From Burkholderiales bacterium (GTDB taxonomy: Bacteria > Pseudomonadota > Gammaproteobacteria > Burkholderiales > Burkholderiaceae_C): a DNA stretch of 64,000 bases. The notes beneath the pieces are model-generated. The model saw nothing but the letters and a program-made list of their open reading frames with translations. It did not search any database and had not been told where the DNA came from. The stretch spans positions 44,165-108,164 of the forward strand of contig JAJUGJ010000010.1 in the NCBI GenBank assembly GCA_029268225.1, read 5' to 3'. Positions 30,011 through 40,700 of this stretch are shown in pieces. How positions within the stretch are numbered: the first letter of the stretch is position 1; each line of letters starts with the position of its first letter. A program made the translations under genes and the position numbers.

Positions 30011-31393
30011 TCACTCCTGCGCCAAGGCCTTCAGCAGCTTGTCGTGGATCCCGCCGAAGCCGCCATTGCTCATACAAAGGATCTGATCGCCCGGCTGCGC
30101 GGCCTTGACGACCTTGCTCACCAGCGTGTCGATGTTGTCCGACACGACGGCACGCTCACCCATCTCCAGCAAGGCTTCTGAAGCATCCCACCCCAGCCCA
30201 CCACTGTGACAGAAGGCCAGATCGGCCTCTTCCAGGGACCAGGGCAGCTGAGCCTTCATGGTGCCCAGCTTCATGGTGTTGGAGCGGGGTTCGAACACGG
30301 CCAGAATCCGGCTGTCCGGCCCCACTTTGCGGCGCAGGCCGTCCACGGTGGTGCGGATGGCGGTCGGGTGATGCGCGAAGTCGTCGTACACCGTGACGCC
30401 GCGTACTTTGCCTTTCAACTCCAAGCGACGCTTCACATTGGCGAACTGCCCCAGAGCCTCGCAGGCCTGCTGTGGCGTCACGCCCACATGCTCGGCCGCA
30501 GCAATGGCGGCCAGGGCATTGAGCTGGTTGTGTTCACCCAACAGCTCCCACTCCACTCGGCCCACCAGCACGCCGGCTTTCAGCACATCGAAGGCGTGAG
30601 GCTCGCCGCGGGCACGGAAACCGGGCGCGTCACGCCGCTCGCCAAAGCGCACCACGTCGCTCCAGCAACCGCGCTCCAGCACGCGGCTCAAAGCCTCCTC
30701 GCGCGCATTGACTACCAGACGGCCGCTGGCCGGCACGGTGCGCACCAAATGGTGGAACTGTGTTTCGATGGCGGCCAGGTCGGCAAAGATGTCGGCGTGG
30801 TCAAACTCAAGGTTGTTGAGGATGGCCGTGCGTGGGCGGTAGTGCACGAACTTGCTGCGCTTGTCGAAGAAGGCCGTGTCGTATTCGTCGGCCTCGATCA
30901 CAAACGGGTGACCTGTGGCCGGACGGCTGGCCGCGTCGGTGTTGCCCAGTCGTGCCGACACCCCAAAGTTCTGTGGCACGCCGCCCACCAGGAAGCCCGG
31001 CTGCTGACCGGCAAACTCCAGGATCCAGGTCAGCATGGATGTCGTCGTGGTCTTACCGTGCGTGCCCGCCACCGCCAGCACATGGCGGCCCTGCAGCACG
31101 TTTTCGCTCAACCACTGCGGTCCGCTCGTGTAGGGCAGGCCAGCATCCAGAATGGCTTCCATCAGCGGGTTGCCACGCGAGACCACGTTGCCGATCACGA
31201 ACAGATCGGGCTGAAGCGACAGCTGCTCCACCCCATAGCCTTCGATCAGGTCGATGCCCAGCGCGCGGAGCTGATCGCTCATCGGCGGATAGACGCCGGC
31301 ATCGCAGCCGGTGACACGGTGGCCCGCCTCGCGGGCGAGCGCAGCCACGCCACCCATGAAGGTGCCGCAGATGCCAAGAATGTGGATGTGCAT
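30011..31393 (-). CDS. mpl: UDP-N-acetylmuramate:L-Ala-gamma-D-Glu-meso-DAP ligase Mpl
   Basis: Mpl recycles murein tripeptide by ligating it to UDP-MurNAc. It belongs to the Mur ligase family. The N-terminal dinucleotide-like loop is MHIHILGICGTFMGGVA, the ATP-binding loop AGTHGKTTTTSM near residue 110, and VYDDFAHHPTAI lies near residue 330. The length of 460 residues is typical. The start at 31393 gives the Mpl-specific N-terminus MHIHILGICGTFM; the longer frame is unsupported. hemL lies 7 bases upstream, so they are probably cotranscribed. Confidence 0.96.
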   Translation of the reverse strand: MHIHILGICGTFMGGVAALAREAGHRVTGCDAGVYPPMSDQLRALGIDLIEGYGVEQLSLQPDLFVIGNVVSRGNPLMEAILDAGLPYTSGPQWLSENVLQGRHVLAVAGTHGKTTTTSMLTWILEFAGQQPGFLVGGVPQNFGVSARLGNTDAASRPATGHPFVIEADEYDTAFFDKRSKFVHYRPRTAILNNLEFDHADIFADLAAIETQFHHLVRTVPASGRLVVNAREEALSRVLERGCWSDVVRFGERRDAPGFRARGEPHAFDVLKAGVLVGRVEWELLGEHNQLNALAAIAAAEHVGVTPQQACEALGQFANVKRRLELKGKVRGVTVYDDFAHHPTAIRTTVDGLRRKVGPDSRILAVFEPRSNTMKLGTMKAQLPWSLEEADLAFCHSGGLGWDASEALLEMGERAVVSDNIDTLVSKVVKAAQPGDQILCMSNGGFGGIHDKLLKALAQE

Positions 31394-31400
31394 GGAAACG

Positions 31401-32693
31401 TCAGAGTTGGCGGAACGCCTCGGCAGCCGCAGCCACCGTGTCGGCAATGTCCTGTTCCGTGTGGGCCGCGCTCACAAAGCCGGCTTCGTACATGGCGGGG
31501 GCGAAGTACACCCCACGGTCGAGCATCAGGTGATAGAAGCGGTTGAAGCGCTCACTGCCCTTGGCCATGACCTGTTGGTAGTTCTGCGGCAGCGTGTCGG
31601 CAAAGAAGAAGCCGAACATGCCACCCTGGCAATCGGTGACCAGGGGGATGCCGGCTTGCGCCGCTGCCTGGGCCATCCCGTCCATCAGGCTGCGGGTGCG
31701 GGCCGACAAGGCTTCGAAAAAGCCTTCGCGCTGGATCAGCTTGAGCGTGGTCAGGCCGCAGGCTGTGGCCACCGGGTTGCCCGACAGCGTGCCGGCCTGA
31801 TAGACCGGCCCCAGGGGGGCCAGCTTGGACATGATCTCGCGCGAGGAGGCGAAGGCAGCGAGTGGCATGCCGCCACCAATGACCTTGCCGAACACACTCA
31901 TGTCGGGCTGGAAGCCCGGGATCTCGCGTGCGTAGATGCTCTGGGCGCTGCCCAAGGCTACGCGGAAGCCGCTCATCACCTCGTCGAACACCAGCAAGGC
32001 GCCATGCTGACTGCACAGCTCACGGATGCGCTTCATGAACGGTACGCTGGCGCGCACGAAGTTCATGTTGCCGGCAATCGGTTCAATCATCACGCAGGCG
32101 ATCTCGTCTCCTTGCGTGGCGAACGCCTCTTCAATCTGCGCGATGTTGTTGTACTCCAGCACCAGGGTGTGCTGCACCACCTCAGGTGGCACGCCTGCGC
32201 TGGTGGGGTGTCCAAAGGTGGCCAATCCCGAGCCAGCCTTGACCAGCAGCGCATCGGCGTGGCCGTGATAGCAGCCTTCGAACTTGATCAACTTGCTGCG
32301 ACCGGTGTAGCCACGCGCCAAACGGATCGCACTCATGCCGGCTTCGGTGCCCGAGCTCACCAAACGAACCTGCTCGGCGCTCGGCGCCAGCTTGAGAATC
32401 TCTTCGGCCAACTCGATTTCGCGCTCGGTCGGAGCCCCAAACGAGAACCCATCCAGCGCCGCCTTCTGCACGGCTTCCAGCACTTCCGGGTGGCCGTGAC
32501 CCAGGATCATCGGTCCCCATGACCCGATGTAATCGATATATCGGGAGCCTTCGGCATCCCACATGTACGCGCCTGCGGCGCGAGCAATGAAGCGGGGGGT
32601 GCCGCCCACGGCGCGAAAAGCGCGTACGGGCGAGTTGACACCACCGGGAATGACGCGCTGAGCGCGTTCGAACAGGGAGACGTTAGTGGACAT
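31401..32693 (-). CDS. hemL: Glutamate-1-semialdehyde 2,1-aminomutase
   Basis: This PLP-dependent class III aminotransferase converts glutamate-1-semialdehyde to 5-aminolevulinate for tetrapyrrole synthesis. [10 protein letters not shown] near the N-terminus, [14 protein letters not shown], the cofactor-site [10 protein letters not shown] and the active-site Lys in [16 protein letters not shown] are all present. At 430 residues it matches the family. The start at 32693 overlaps the 3' end of thiD by 11 bases. Both genes form an operon with mpl. Confidence 0.97.
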   Translation of the reverse strand: MSTNVSLFERAQRVIPGGVNSPVRAFRAVGGTPRFIARAAGAYMWDAEGSRYIDYIGSWGPMILGHGHPEVLEAVQKAALDGFSFGAPTEREIELAEEILKLAPSAEQVRLVSSGTEAGMSAIRLARGYTGRSKLIKFEGCYHGHADALLVKAGSGLATFGHPTSAGVPPEVVQHTLVLEYNNIAQIEEAFATQGDEIACVMIEPIAGNMNFVRASVPFMKRIRELCSQHGALLVFDEVMSGFRVALGSAQSIYAREIPGFQPDMSVFGKVIGGGMPLAAFASSREIMSKLAPLGPVYQAGTLSGNPVATACGLTTLKLIQREGFFEALSARTRSLMDGMAQAAAQAGIPLVTDCQGGMFGFFFADTLPQNYQQVMAKGSERFNRFYHLMLDRGVYFAPAMYEAGFVSAAHTEQDIADTVAAAAEAFRQL

Positions 32694-33630
32694 TGCGTGA
32701 ATGCAGAGGTGGGACGGTGTCGTCGAGCAGGTCGACGGACTCTTCGGGCGCGGGGCCTTCGGGTGGCTCTTCACCGGGAGGCAGGGCCCAGAAGAAGCGG
32801 TCAGGGATGACGCCACCCATGCCGGGGCGGAAGCCGGCATCCAATGCCTGATCCAGAAAACTCAAAGCCTCCGCGGCAGCGACATCCAGCGCGGTCCCGC
32901 TGGAGAGGATCGCAGCCAGTGCCGCCGACAGCGTGTCACCAGCGCCAACAAAACTGGCTTCGAAACGTTCAAAACGCTCACCGCACATGGCCCCTTGGGG
33001 CGATGCCAGGACGTTGTCAATGAACTGGTCGGGCAATTGCACGCCCGTCACCAGCACATAGTCGGTGCCGTTCTCGGCCGCGGCCACCGCCAACTCACGC
33101 GCCGACGGCGGACGTTCAGCGTCCCATTCCGGCAACAGGAAGTCAGTCAGGGTGCTGTGGCTCCCGACCAACACCATCGTGGCTGGCAGGATCAGCTCCC
33201 GGAAGGCATCAAGGTAGGCCATCTGCGCATCGTCATCCATCCACGACAAGTTGGGCAGATACGACACCAATGGCACATCGGTGTAGTCGGAAAGGATCTC
33301 GGCCACGGCGCTCACGCCCTCGGCGCTGCCCAGGAAACCCACCTTCCACGAGGCGATGGTGGCATCCTCCAGCACGGAGCGCGCCTGGTCCACCACGGCC
33401 TCAGAGTCGAGTTCGTGGGCTTCGAAGATCTCCGCGGTGTCGCGTACCAGGATGCTGGTGACCACGGGTAGGGCATGGGCTCCCATCGCAGCGATCGTCG
33501 CGATATCAGCCCCGATTCCAGACGCACCGGTGGGGTCGCTGGCGTTGAAACTGAGGACACAAGCCGGTGCCCCGGCATCTTGCTCTTCGGCCGCCAGTGT
33601 GGGATCTTGTCCGATAAGTTGAGAATTCAT
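32683..33630 (-). CDS. thiD: Hydroxymethylpyrimidine/phosphomethylpyrimidine kinase ThiD
   Basis: ThiD phosphorylates HMP and HMP-P in thiamine synthesis, a ribokinase-fold enzyme. The N-terminal segment [17 protein letters not shown] is the substrate and nucleotide motif, and [12 protein letters not shown] is the catalytic anion-hole loop near residue 225. At 315 residues it exceeds the usual 265-280. The extra length is an acidic, Pro-rich C-terminal tail overlapping hemL by 11 bases. Another possibility is a related ribokinase-family kinase with altered specificity, since several positions differ from classic ThiD. Confidence 0.82.
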   Translation of the reverse strand: MNSQLIGQDPTLAAEEQDAGAPACVLSFNASDPTGASGIGADIATIAAMGAHALPVVTSILVRDTAEIFEAHELDSEAVVDQARSVLEDATIASWKVGFLGSAEGVSAVAEILSDYTDVPLVSYLPNLSWMDDDAQMAYLDAFRELILPATMVLVGSHSTLTDFLLPEWDAERPPSARELAVAAAENGTDYVLVTGVQLPDQFIDNVLASPQGAMCGERFERFEASFVGAGDTLSAALAAILSSGTALDVAAAEALSFLDQALDAGFRPGMGGVIPDRFFWALPPGEEPPEGPAPEESVDLLDDTVPPLHSRNVH

Positions 33631-33698
33631 GGCGGTTTTATCGAAAGATAAGGTCTACTTGCCCACAAACCCTTGGATTTGCGCGAAAGACCGATGGC

Positions 33699-33704
33699 TA
33701 CAAT
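33699..33704 (+). promoter_or_regulatory. Candidate -10 box for rubredoxin/pilG operon
   Basis: TACAAT lies 33 bases upstream of the rubredoxin GTG, in the 107-base divergent gap with thiD. A TTGGAT 20 bases upstream is a possible but over-spaced -35 element. Evidence is weak. Confidence 0.35.
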
Positions 33705-33737
33705 CAGTCCATTGTATTCAAGCTGGTTTAAGTCGAC

Positions 33738-33911
33738 GTGAACGAATTTCGTACCTGGATGTGCCTGATCTGCGGCTGGATTTACGATGAAGCGGCAGGC
33801 TTGCCCGAAGAAGGCATCCCGGCAGGTACCCGCTGGGAAGATGTGCCCATGAACTGGGTCTGCCCGGAGTGCGGTGCGCGCAAGGACGACTTCGAGATGG
33901 TGCAGGTTTGA
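33738..33911 (+). CDS. Rubredoxin
   Basis: A short 57-residue Fe(SCys)4 electron-transfer protein beginning with GTG at 33738. The two cysteine knuckles are CLICGWIYDEAAG and CPECGARKDDFE, with the conserved aromatic W between them (EDVPMNWVCP). All four metal ligands are present. It lies divergent from thiD and upstream of pilG, an arrangement common in betaproteobacteria and pseudomonads. Its electron partner is not evident. Confidence 0.95.
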   Translation: MNEFRTWMCLICGWIYDEAAGLPEEGIPAGTRWEDVPMNWVCPECGARKDDFEMVQV

Positions 33912-33984
33912 TCCGAAGTGTTTGAGCGTGCTGTAATGGTTCGGGAGAAGCCCGGTCTGGGACACAGTTTGGAGGAACGCTTTC

Positions 33985-34380
33985 GTGCCTGAAGTTGACA
34001 GCCCCGAAATTCGGGGACCCAAGAAGATTCTCGTCATTGATGACAGCAACACCATTCGGCGCAGCGCCGAGATCTTCCTCAAGCAAGGGGGATATGAGGT
34101 GGTCTTGGCCGAAGATGGTTTTGATGCTTTGTCCAAAGTCAATGACCATGCACCAGATGTTATTTTTTGTGACATCCTGATGCCGCGCCTTGATGGCTAC
34201 CAGACTTGCGCCATCATCAAGCGCAACCCGAAATTCACCAACACGCCCGTCATCATGCTGTCCTCCAAGGATGGTCTCTTCGACAAGGCGCGTGGCCGCA
34301 TGGTGGGTTCACAGGATTACCTGACCAAACCTTTTACCAAGGACCAACTCTTGCAAGCGGTTGCCCAGTACGGCGGCTGA
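33985..34380 (+). CDS. pilG: Twitching motility response regulator PilG
   Basis: PilG is a single-domain CheY-like output regulator of the Pil-Chp chemosensory system; in Pseudomonas it promotes pilus extension and cAMP signalling. It starts with GTG at 33985 behind GGAGGA. The acidic pair is in LVIDDSNTIRRSAE, the phospho-acceptor in VIFCDILMPRLDG, and the Lys in LTKPF. The length is 131 residues, with a short N-terminal extension typical of PilG. pilH, pilI, pilJ and pilL follow in the standard order. Confidence 0.95.
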   Translation: MPEVDSPEIRGPKKILVIDDSNTIRRSAEIFLKQGGYEVVLAEDGFDALSKVNDHAPDVIFCDILMPRLDGYQTCAIIKRNPKFTNTPVIMLSSKDGLFDKARGRMVGSQDYLTKPFTKDQLLQAVAQYGG

Positions 34381-34481
34381 AGGCCTGAGACGGTTTGCTC
34401 ACCGATCACTGCCAGGGATGAATGTTGATCACGCGAGAGTGTCTGCACCAAGTTGGCGCTCCCGCATGAAGAAGGTTGGAT

Positions 34482-34847
34482 ATGCCGATTCAAAAAATAC
34501 TGCTTGTTGATGATTCCAAGACCGAACTGCATGTGCTGTCGGAACTTCTGACCAAGAACGGTTATGCCGTGCGCACAGCCGAAAACGGCGAGGAGGCCAT
34601 GCGCCGCCTGCAGGAAGAGAAACCCGACCTGATCCTGATGGACGTGGTCATGCCTGGCCAGAACGGCTTTCAGCTCACCCGTGCGATCACCCGTGATCCG
34701 CAGTTTGCCAACGTGCCGGTGATCATGTGCACCAGCAAGAACCAGGAAACCGACCGGGTCTGGGGTATGCGCCAGGGGGCCAGCGATTACGTCGTCAAGC
34801 CGGTGAATCCGGAAGAGTTGCTCCGCAAGATCAAGGCATTCGGCTGA
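34482..34847 (+). CDS. pilH: Twitching motility response regulator PilH
   Basis: PilH is the second CheY-like receiver of the Pil-Chp system, associated with pilus retraction or phosphate sink. The start is ATG 34482 behind GAAGG; an in-frame TTG at 34476 overlaps that site. The acidic pair is in LLVDDSKTE, the phospho-acceptor in LILMDVVMPGQNG, and the Lys in VVKPVNPEELL. At 121 residues it is a single-domain receiver. It is followed after 16 bases by pilI. Confidence 0.95.
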   Translation: MPIQKILLVDDSKTELHVLSELLTKNGYAVRTAENGEEAMRRLQEEKPDLILMDVVMPGQNGFQLTRAITRDPQFANVPVIMCTSKNQETDRVWGMRQGASDYVVKPVNPEELLRKIKAFG

Positions 34848-34863
34848 GATCGGGGGCGCACAG

Positions 34864-35406
34864 ATGGCCAACAAAGAAGCACTCCGGGCTCTGCAACAGC
34901 GTCTGGCGGAGCGTTTGCAGACCGTGCGGGAGCATGCGCCAGCCCGAAACTGGCTGGCGGTTGAGATTGCCGGCCACGGTTTTCTGATGCCGCTGGAGCA
35001 GGCTGGCGAGATTTTCCCGCTGTCGCCTGCGCAGCATGTGCCGCACAGTCAGCCCTGGTTCCTGGGCGTTGCCAATCTGCGCGGTCAACTGCACGGCGTG
35101 GTCGACACGGCCATCTTTTTGGGGCTTTCCGATCGTGCCGGGCGCAACTTGGCCGACGTCGGGGTGCGTGATGCAGGACGTTTGGTGGCCCTCAACACCG
35201 CCCTGCAACTCAATGTGGCGTTGCTGATTGACCGCTTGCTGGGTTTGCGTAACGCCAGCATGTTGAAGCCGGCCGCCAGGGAGGCGTCCGAAGGCAAACC
35301 TCACTTCATCGGCCAGGCCATGGTCGATGATCAGGGGCGAGTCTGGTACGAGCTGGATTTGGCCGCCCTGTCGGCCGACGAGGCATTTTTGAAGATCGAT
35401 GTCTGA
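34864..35406 (+). CDS. pilI: CheW-like adaptor PilI
   Basis: PilI couples the PilJ receptor to the PilL/ChpA kinase. The 180-residue protein has a CheW-like fold with [12 protein letters not shown], the receptor-contact loop, and [17 protein letters not shown]. It has a short coiled N-terminal extension ([15 protein letters not shown]). It overlaps a possible early start of pilJ. Position and length match pilI. Confidence 0.94.
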   Translation: MANKEALRALQQRLAERLQTVREHAPARNWLAVEIAGHGFLMPLEQAGEIFPLSPAQHVPHSQPWFLGVANLRGQLHGVVDTAIFLGLSDRAGRNLADVGVRDAGRLVALNTALQLNVALLIDRLLGLRNASMLKPAAREASEGKPHFIGQAMVDDQGRVWYELDLAALSADEAFLKIDV

Positions 35407-35458
35407 CGGTGTCACCCGTCGAGCGCTGTATACATCTGACCGTTTGGAGCACAAGAAC

Positions 35459-37777
35459 ATGAGTTTCCTCAGTCGTATCAAGGAAATGGGCAAAACCAAG
35501 GGCGACGACGAAATCCCCTCGGAAGCCTTGAGCACGGAAGGCATGGTCTCGGCGTCGGGTGCTCAGGTGGTGGACACCGAAGCAGGCGCGTCGACAATCC
35601 AGCCAGGCAGCAACGAGGCCATCATTTCCGAGTCGGCGCCGTCCGAGTTCCCAGCCGACTATCAGCGCCCCAGCGATGACATTTCGGAAGCCAGTCTGAT
35701 GGAGCCGCGTTCTGGCTTGCCACTGGTCGGGCACCTCAAGCTTGATCGGCAACAGCGTGTTCTGGGTATTGGCTTGGCCGTTGGCGTGCTGGGTCTGGTG
35801 CTCAGTGCTTTCCTCTCGGTGAACTCGGCTGACCGTCGCGCAGGGCAGTCTGCCGCCACCGGTCAGGCGCTGATGCAATCGCAGCGTTTGGCGAAATCGG
35901 TGTCGCAGGCCTTGATCGGTCGCGCGCAGGCGTTCGACGAAGTGAGCGAGAGCTCCAAGGTGCTGGCCAGCAACGTGCGCGGTTTGGCTGCCGGCGATGA
36001 TGAACTGGATCTGAAGGCCGTACCTGGCAGCGTTCAGGAAACCCTGGCACCGCTGCTGCCGCTGGTGGATGGCGCCGAGAAGAACGCCAAGTTCGTGTTG
36101 GGTCAGAAGCAAACCCTGATTCAGGTGAGCCAGGCTTTGCGCGAGGTGAACACCCAGTCTTCCGAGTTGTTGGACTTGGCCGAAAGCATCACGCTCACTC
36201 GCATTGAGTCCGGTACGCTGACGGCGGGTGAAGCCTCGGCGCTGAGCCAGTTGGTCATGCTGACGCAGCGGATCGGTAAGTCCGCCAACGAATTCCTGAC
36301 GGTGGAAGGCGTGTCGACCGAGGCTGTGTTCCTGCTGGGCAAGGACTTGAACGCCTTCCAGGAAATCGCAGAAGGTCTGCTCAAGGGCAATGCTGAACTG
36401 AAGCTGTCGCCGGCCAAAAACCCTGAAGTGCGTGAACAGCTGGAAGCCTTGCTGAAGATCTTCGAAGGCACTCGCACCCAGGCGTCTTACATCCTCGGCT
36501 CGCTGCAAGGTCTGGTGGCCGCTCGCGATGCTCAGGTCCACATCATTGATGACAGTGAACCGCTGCGCAAAGGCTTGGAGCAGGTTCAGCAGCGCTTGTC
36601 GCAAGGCGCTGGTATTGGCGGTTTCAACATCGTCCTGATTCTGGCTTTCCTGCTGTTGTCCGCCGCTTCGGCCTATGGTCTGCTGCGCGTGTTCGTGACC
36701 GACAACCGTCACCGCGCTCAGATTGCTGAATATCAGCGCCAGGAAGCTGAGCGTCAGGAGCGTGAGGCCAAGCGCGTGAACGACGCCAACCAGGCGGCCA
36801 TTCTGCGACTGATGAACGAACTGCAACTTGTTGCTGAAGGGGACTTGACGCAGCAAGCAACCGTGACCGAGGACATCACCGGCGCCATTGCCGACTCGGT
36901 GAACTTCACGGTGGAAGAGCTGCGTACCCTGGTGGCCCAGGTGCAAGGCACGGTGCAACGGGTGACCGAAACCACTGGTCAGGTGGAAGCCACCTCGACC
37001 GAACTGCTGGCTGCCTCCGACGAGCAGCTGCGAGAAATTCGCGAAACCGGTGAGTCGGTGCTGCACATGGCAGGTCGAATCAACGAAGTGTCTGCACAAG
37101 CTCAGCAGTCTGCTGAAGTGGCCCGCCAATCGCTGTCTGCCGCTGACTCTGGTCTGCAGGCCGTACAGAACGCCATCGGCGGTATGAACACCATCCGCGA
37201 ACAGATCCAGGACACCTCCAAGCGCATCAAGCGACTGGGCGAATCGTCACAGGAAATCGGTGAAATCACCGAGCTGATCTCGGACATTACCGAACAAACC
37301 AACGTGCTGGCTTTGAACGCGGCCATCCAGGCTGCGTCTGCTGGTGAAGCCGGTCGCGGCTTCTCTGTGGTGGCCGAGGAAGTGCAACGTCTGGCTGAAC
37401 GCTCCGCTGACGCGACCCGTGAAATTGCCGCGCTGGTGCGCACCATTCAGACCGACACCCAGGATGCCGTGGCCGCTATGGAACGCTCCACGCAGGGGGT
37501 GGTGGAAGGAGCCCGACTCTCCGACGCCGCCGGCTCGGCACTGGGTGACATCGACCGCGTGTCACGTCGTTTGGCAGAACTGATTGAACAGATCTCCGAG
37601 CAGGCCTTGAAGGAAGCCGAATCCGCGAACGTGGTGGTTGCCAACATCCAGCACATTTTCGCGGTGACCGAGCAGACCGGCGAGGGTACCCGCTCCACCA
37701 CACAACTGGTGCGCGAGTTGTCTCGGACCGCCAACGAACTTCAGCAATCCGTGTCTCGATTCAAGATTGCCTCCTGA
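35459..37777 (+). CDS. pilJ: Methyl-accepting chemotaxis protein PilJ
   Basis: The membrane receptor of the Pil-Chp system. I prefer ATG 35459 with GGAG 10 bases upstream over the in-frame ATG at 35399 overlapping pilI. It has a cytoplasmic N-terminal segment, a first membrane helix near residues 100-121, a helical periplasmic region, a second helix near residues 391-412, a HAMP-like linker, and a cytoplasmic signalling hairpin with [19 protein letters not shown] near residue 617. The hairpin tip is the family form [15 protein letters not shown]. Total 772 residues. Confidence 0.94.
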   Translation: MSFLSRIKEMGKTKGDDEIPSEALSTEGMVSASGAQVVDTEAGASTIQPGSNEAIISESAPSEFPADYQRPSDDISEASLMEPRSGLPLVGHLKLDRQQRVLGIGLAVGVLGLVLSAFLSVNSADRRAGQSAATGQALMQSQRLAKSVSQALIGRAQAFDEVSESSKVLASNVRGLAAGDDELDLKAVPGSVQETLAPLLPLVDGAEKNAKFVLGQKQTLIQVSQALREVNTQSSELLDLAESITLTRIESGTLTAGEASALSQLVMLTQRIGKSANEFLTVEGVSTEAVFLLGKDLNAFQEIAEGLLKGNAELKLSPAKNPEVREQLEALLKIFEGTRTQASYILGSLQGLVAARDAQVHIIDDSEPLRKGLEQVQQRLSQGAGIGGFNIVLILAFLLLSAASAYGLLRVFVTDNRHRAQIAEYQRQEAERQEREAKRVNDANQAAILRLMNELQLVAEGDLTQQATVTEDITGAIADSVNFTVEELRTLVAQVQGTVQRVTETTGQVEATSTELLAASDEQLREIRETGESVLHMAGRINEVSAQAQQSAEVARQSLSAADSGLQAVQNAIGGMNTIREQIQDTSKRIKRLGESSQEIGEITELISDITEQTNVLALNAAIQAASAGEAGRGFSVVAEEVQRLAERSADATREIAALVRTIQTDTQDAVAAMERSTQGVVEGARLSDAAGSALGDIDRVSRRLAELIEQISEQALKEAESANVVVANIQHIFAVTEQTGEGTRSTTQLVRELSRTANELQQSVSRFKIAS

Positions 37778-37789
37778 GCTGGATGATTC

Positions 37790-40700
37790 ATGGACAGCCT
37801 GCAACAAGACGCCTCCCTGCCTTCGGATGACCTCAGCGCCCTGGCTTGGGTGCATGAGGAGTTGCGCAAGTCGCTGGACCTCGCGCACAAGGCCTTGCAT
37901 CGGTGCCTGAAAGACGCCACGGCCGTGGGCGTGTCCGACATGGACGCGCTGGACCCGGCCGTCCTGCGTACCGCCCGGCAACAGATCCACCAAGGTGTGG
38001 GTGCGCTGGAGCTCGCGGGTTTGCCTGCCGGTGCGACCGTGCTGCGGGCCAGTGAGGCGGTGGTGCAGAAGTTGGTCAGTCGCCCGCAGTTGATCGACGA
38101 AGACGTGGTGCGCGAGATTGAGCGCGCCTCGTTTGCACTGCTCGACTACATCGCGCGCCGACTGGCGGGTAAGTCTGTGTCGGCCATGGCGATGTTTCCG
38201 CAGTACGAGGCCCTGGTGGCACGTGCGGGTGGTGGCATGGCACGTCCGACGGATCTGTGGAATCAGGATTGGCCCACTTTGTCGCTTGAAGCGCCCCTGG
38301 CCCCGCCAGAGGGTGTGACGCCCCGTGCGCCCGATGCGGCCACGGTGGAAGATTTCGAGATGGGCATTCTCAAGCTGATGCGTCGCAATCAGCCCGATGA
38401 CGCGGTGGCGTTGGCGGATCTGTGCGCGTCGCTTGCCAGCGATGCCTCGCAGCGCCACGCGTCGCGTGAGTCGGCGACTTGGATGCTGGCCAGTGGCTTC
38501 CTGGAGGCGCTGGCGGGCAAGTACGTGCCGCTGAGCGTGCATGCCAAGCGCGTGCTGTCTTCCTTGTTGAGTCAACTGCGCGTGCTGACCAAAGGACAGG
38601 ACGTGCCTTCCGATCGCTTGGCCAGCGAGTTGCTGTTCTTTTGTGCGCAGGCGGGTGACGTGCCGGCCACCGAACGCTCGGTGCTGGCGCGTGTGCGCCG
38701 GACGTTTGGCTTGGCCAGACATCAGCCGGTCAACCTGTCTGCATCCAGCCTTGGACGCTTTGACCCAGCCTGGGTCACGCAGGCCTTGAAGCGGGTGGCC
38801 GGAGCCAAGGACGGTTGGTCGGCCGTCGCGGGTGGTGAGTTGCTGCGTTTGGGGGGCCTCAACGAGCAATTTGCACTGGTGTGTGACTCCTTGCGTCGTC
38901 TGTTCACGCAAGGAGATGTGTTGGCTTCGGCACTGGCCGAGGCCGCGCAGCAAACTGTGGCCAAGGCATCTGCCCCCGAGCCGAGCTTGGCGATGGAAGT
39001 GGCCACCAGCCTCCTGTACATGGAGGCCAGCCTCGAAGATGGCGAGTTTGACCAGCCTGAGCAGCAGCCACGGTTGCAGCGACTGGCCGAGCGGATCCAG
39101 GCCGTGGGACAAGGGCAGCCTGCCCAGCCTCTGGAAGTGTGGATGGAGGACCTGTACCGTCGCGTCTCCGACCGTCACACCATCGGCTCTGTGGTGCAGG
39201 AGTTGCGCACCACCCTGACCGATGCAGAAAAGCACATCGACCAGTTCTTCCGCGACCCGCAGGACCGCACACCGTTGGCGAGTGTACCCACCATCTTGCA
39301 GTCCATGCGGGGTGTGCTGGCCGTGTTGGGTCTGGACCTCGCCGCACAGGCCAGCGTGCGCATGCGCGATGATGTCGATCACCTCTTGCTGGAAAGCACC
39401 GATCTGGACGACGCCGCACAGCGTGGCGTCTTTGATCGCCTCGCCACCAACTTGGGGGCCTTGGGTTTCCTGATCGACATGATGGGTGTTCAACCCCAGT
39501 TGGCGAAGTCGCTCTTCAAGTTCGACTCGGAGACAGGGGTGCTTTCGCCCTTGATGGGACGTGAGAAGAAGTCTCTGCCCCAGACCGACGATCCGGTTGA
39601 GGCCGTGGCGCAGCATGTGCAACAGGTTCAGCAGGAAGAGGCTTTGGCTGTGGCCGATGAGGTCGTTCAGAGCCTGGAGCGCAGCGATGTGCCGCTGAGC
39701 GAAGTCTCCGATCAGCTCAACCGCTTGGCCGAGACGCGTCACGTGCAGGAGCAGCGCGAGCTCGCGGACAACCTCGCGGCGGCTCAGGCCGCCTTGGCGA
39801 CGGCACAGACCTCGGACGACGAGGCATCGGTGGCGGCAGCACGTGAGCAACTCGCCCACGTTTTGTCGGACCTGACCCGCGCCGAGGAGCCCGAGCCCGA
39901 AGAGAAACCAGTGGCGCCCGCGCCGCTCCTCGCACCGACTGTGGCTGCGGCACCCGCTGAGACCGGCCTGGAGGAAGACGACGAAATGCGCGAGATCTTC
40001 CTGGAGGAAGCTCGCGAGGTGATCGAGACAGCACAGGCCAGCTTGGCGCATCTGGCGCAACAGCCGGGCGATCTCGAATCCCTGACTTCGGTTCGCCGTG
40101 CTTTCCACACGCTCAAGGGCAGTTCACGCATGGTGGGTTTGACCCAGTATGGTGAGGCCGCTTGGGCATGTGAGCAGTTGTACAACGCTTGGCTGGCCAC
40201 GCAGGAGCCCGCCAGCCCGGATCTCCTGGGTGTCAGCAACGAGGTTCTGACGCACTTCTCTGCGTGGACCGACGCGATCGCTGAGGGGCAGGCGTCTGAC
40301 TGGCGTCATGAGCCTGTGACTGCGGTGGCCGAAGCGCTGCGCCTGCACGGTCAGCGCCTCAGCTTGGATGAGGCGCGCACGCCTGCGGCGACACCAGAGC
40401 AGGAGCCTGCCTTGGCCTTGGATCTGCCAGTGCAGTCCGACGAGGTGGTTCTGCCGGATGTGGTGGTGGCCGAGGTGTCGCCGCCAGCAGTCGAGGCCAT
40501 CGATTCCTTCGAGCTCGATCTGTCGGCCGATGACCTGGGTGTGGCCGAGACGGCGGCAGTCCTGGACCTGACAACACAAGGTGACGAGGTCGAGGTGCGT
40601 GACGAGGTCGCTCCGGATGACTCGGATGCCGCCGGTGCGTCCGACGTTGCCTTGCCTGTGGTCAACATTGCCGATTTCGGCATCGAGTTGGATCTGTCTG

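Noticed and set aside
37562..40108. 848-codon open frame antisense to pilJ/pilL
   Set aside because: Shadow of pilL codon bias, with His/Gln/Arg-rich meaningless sequence.
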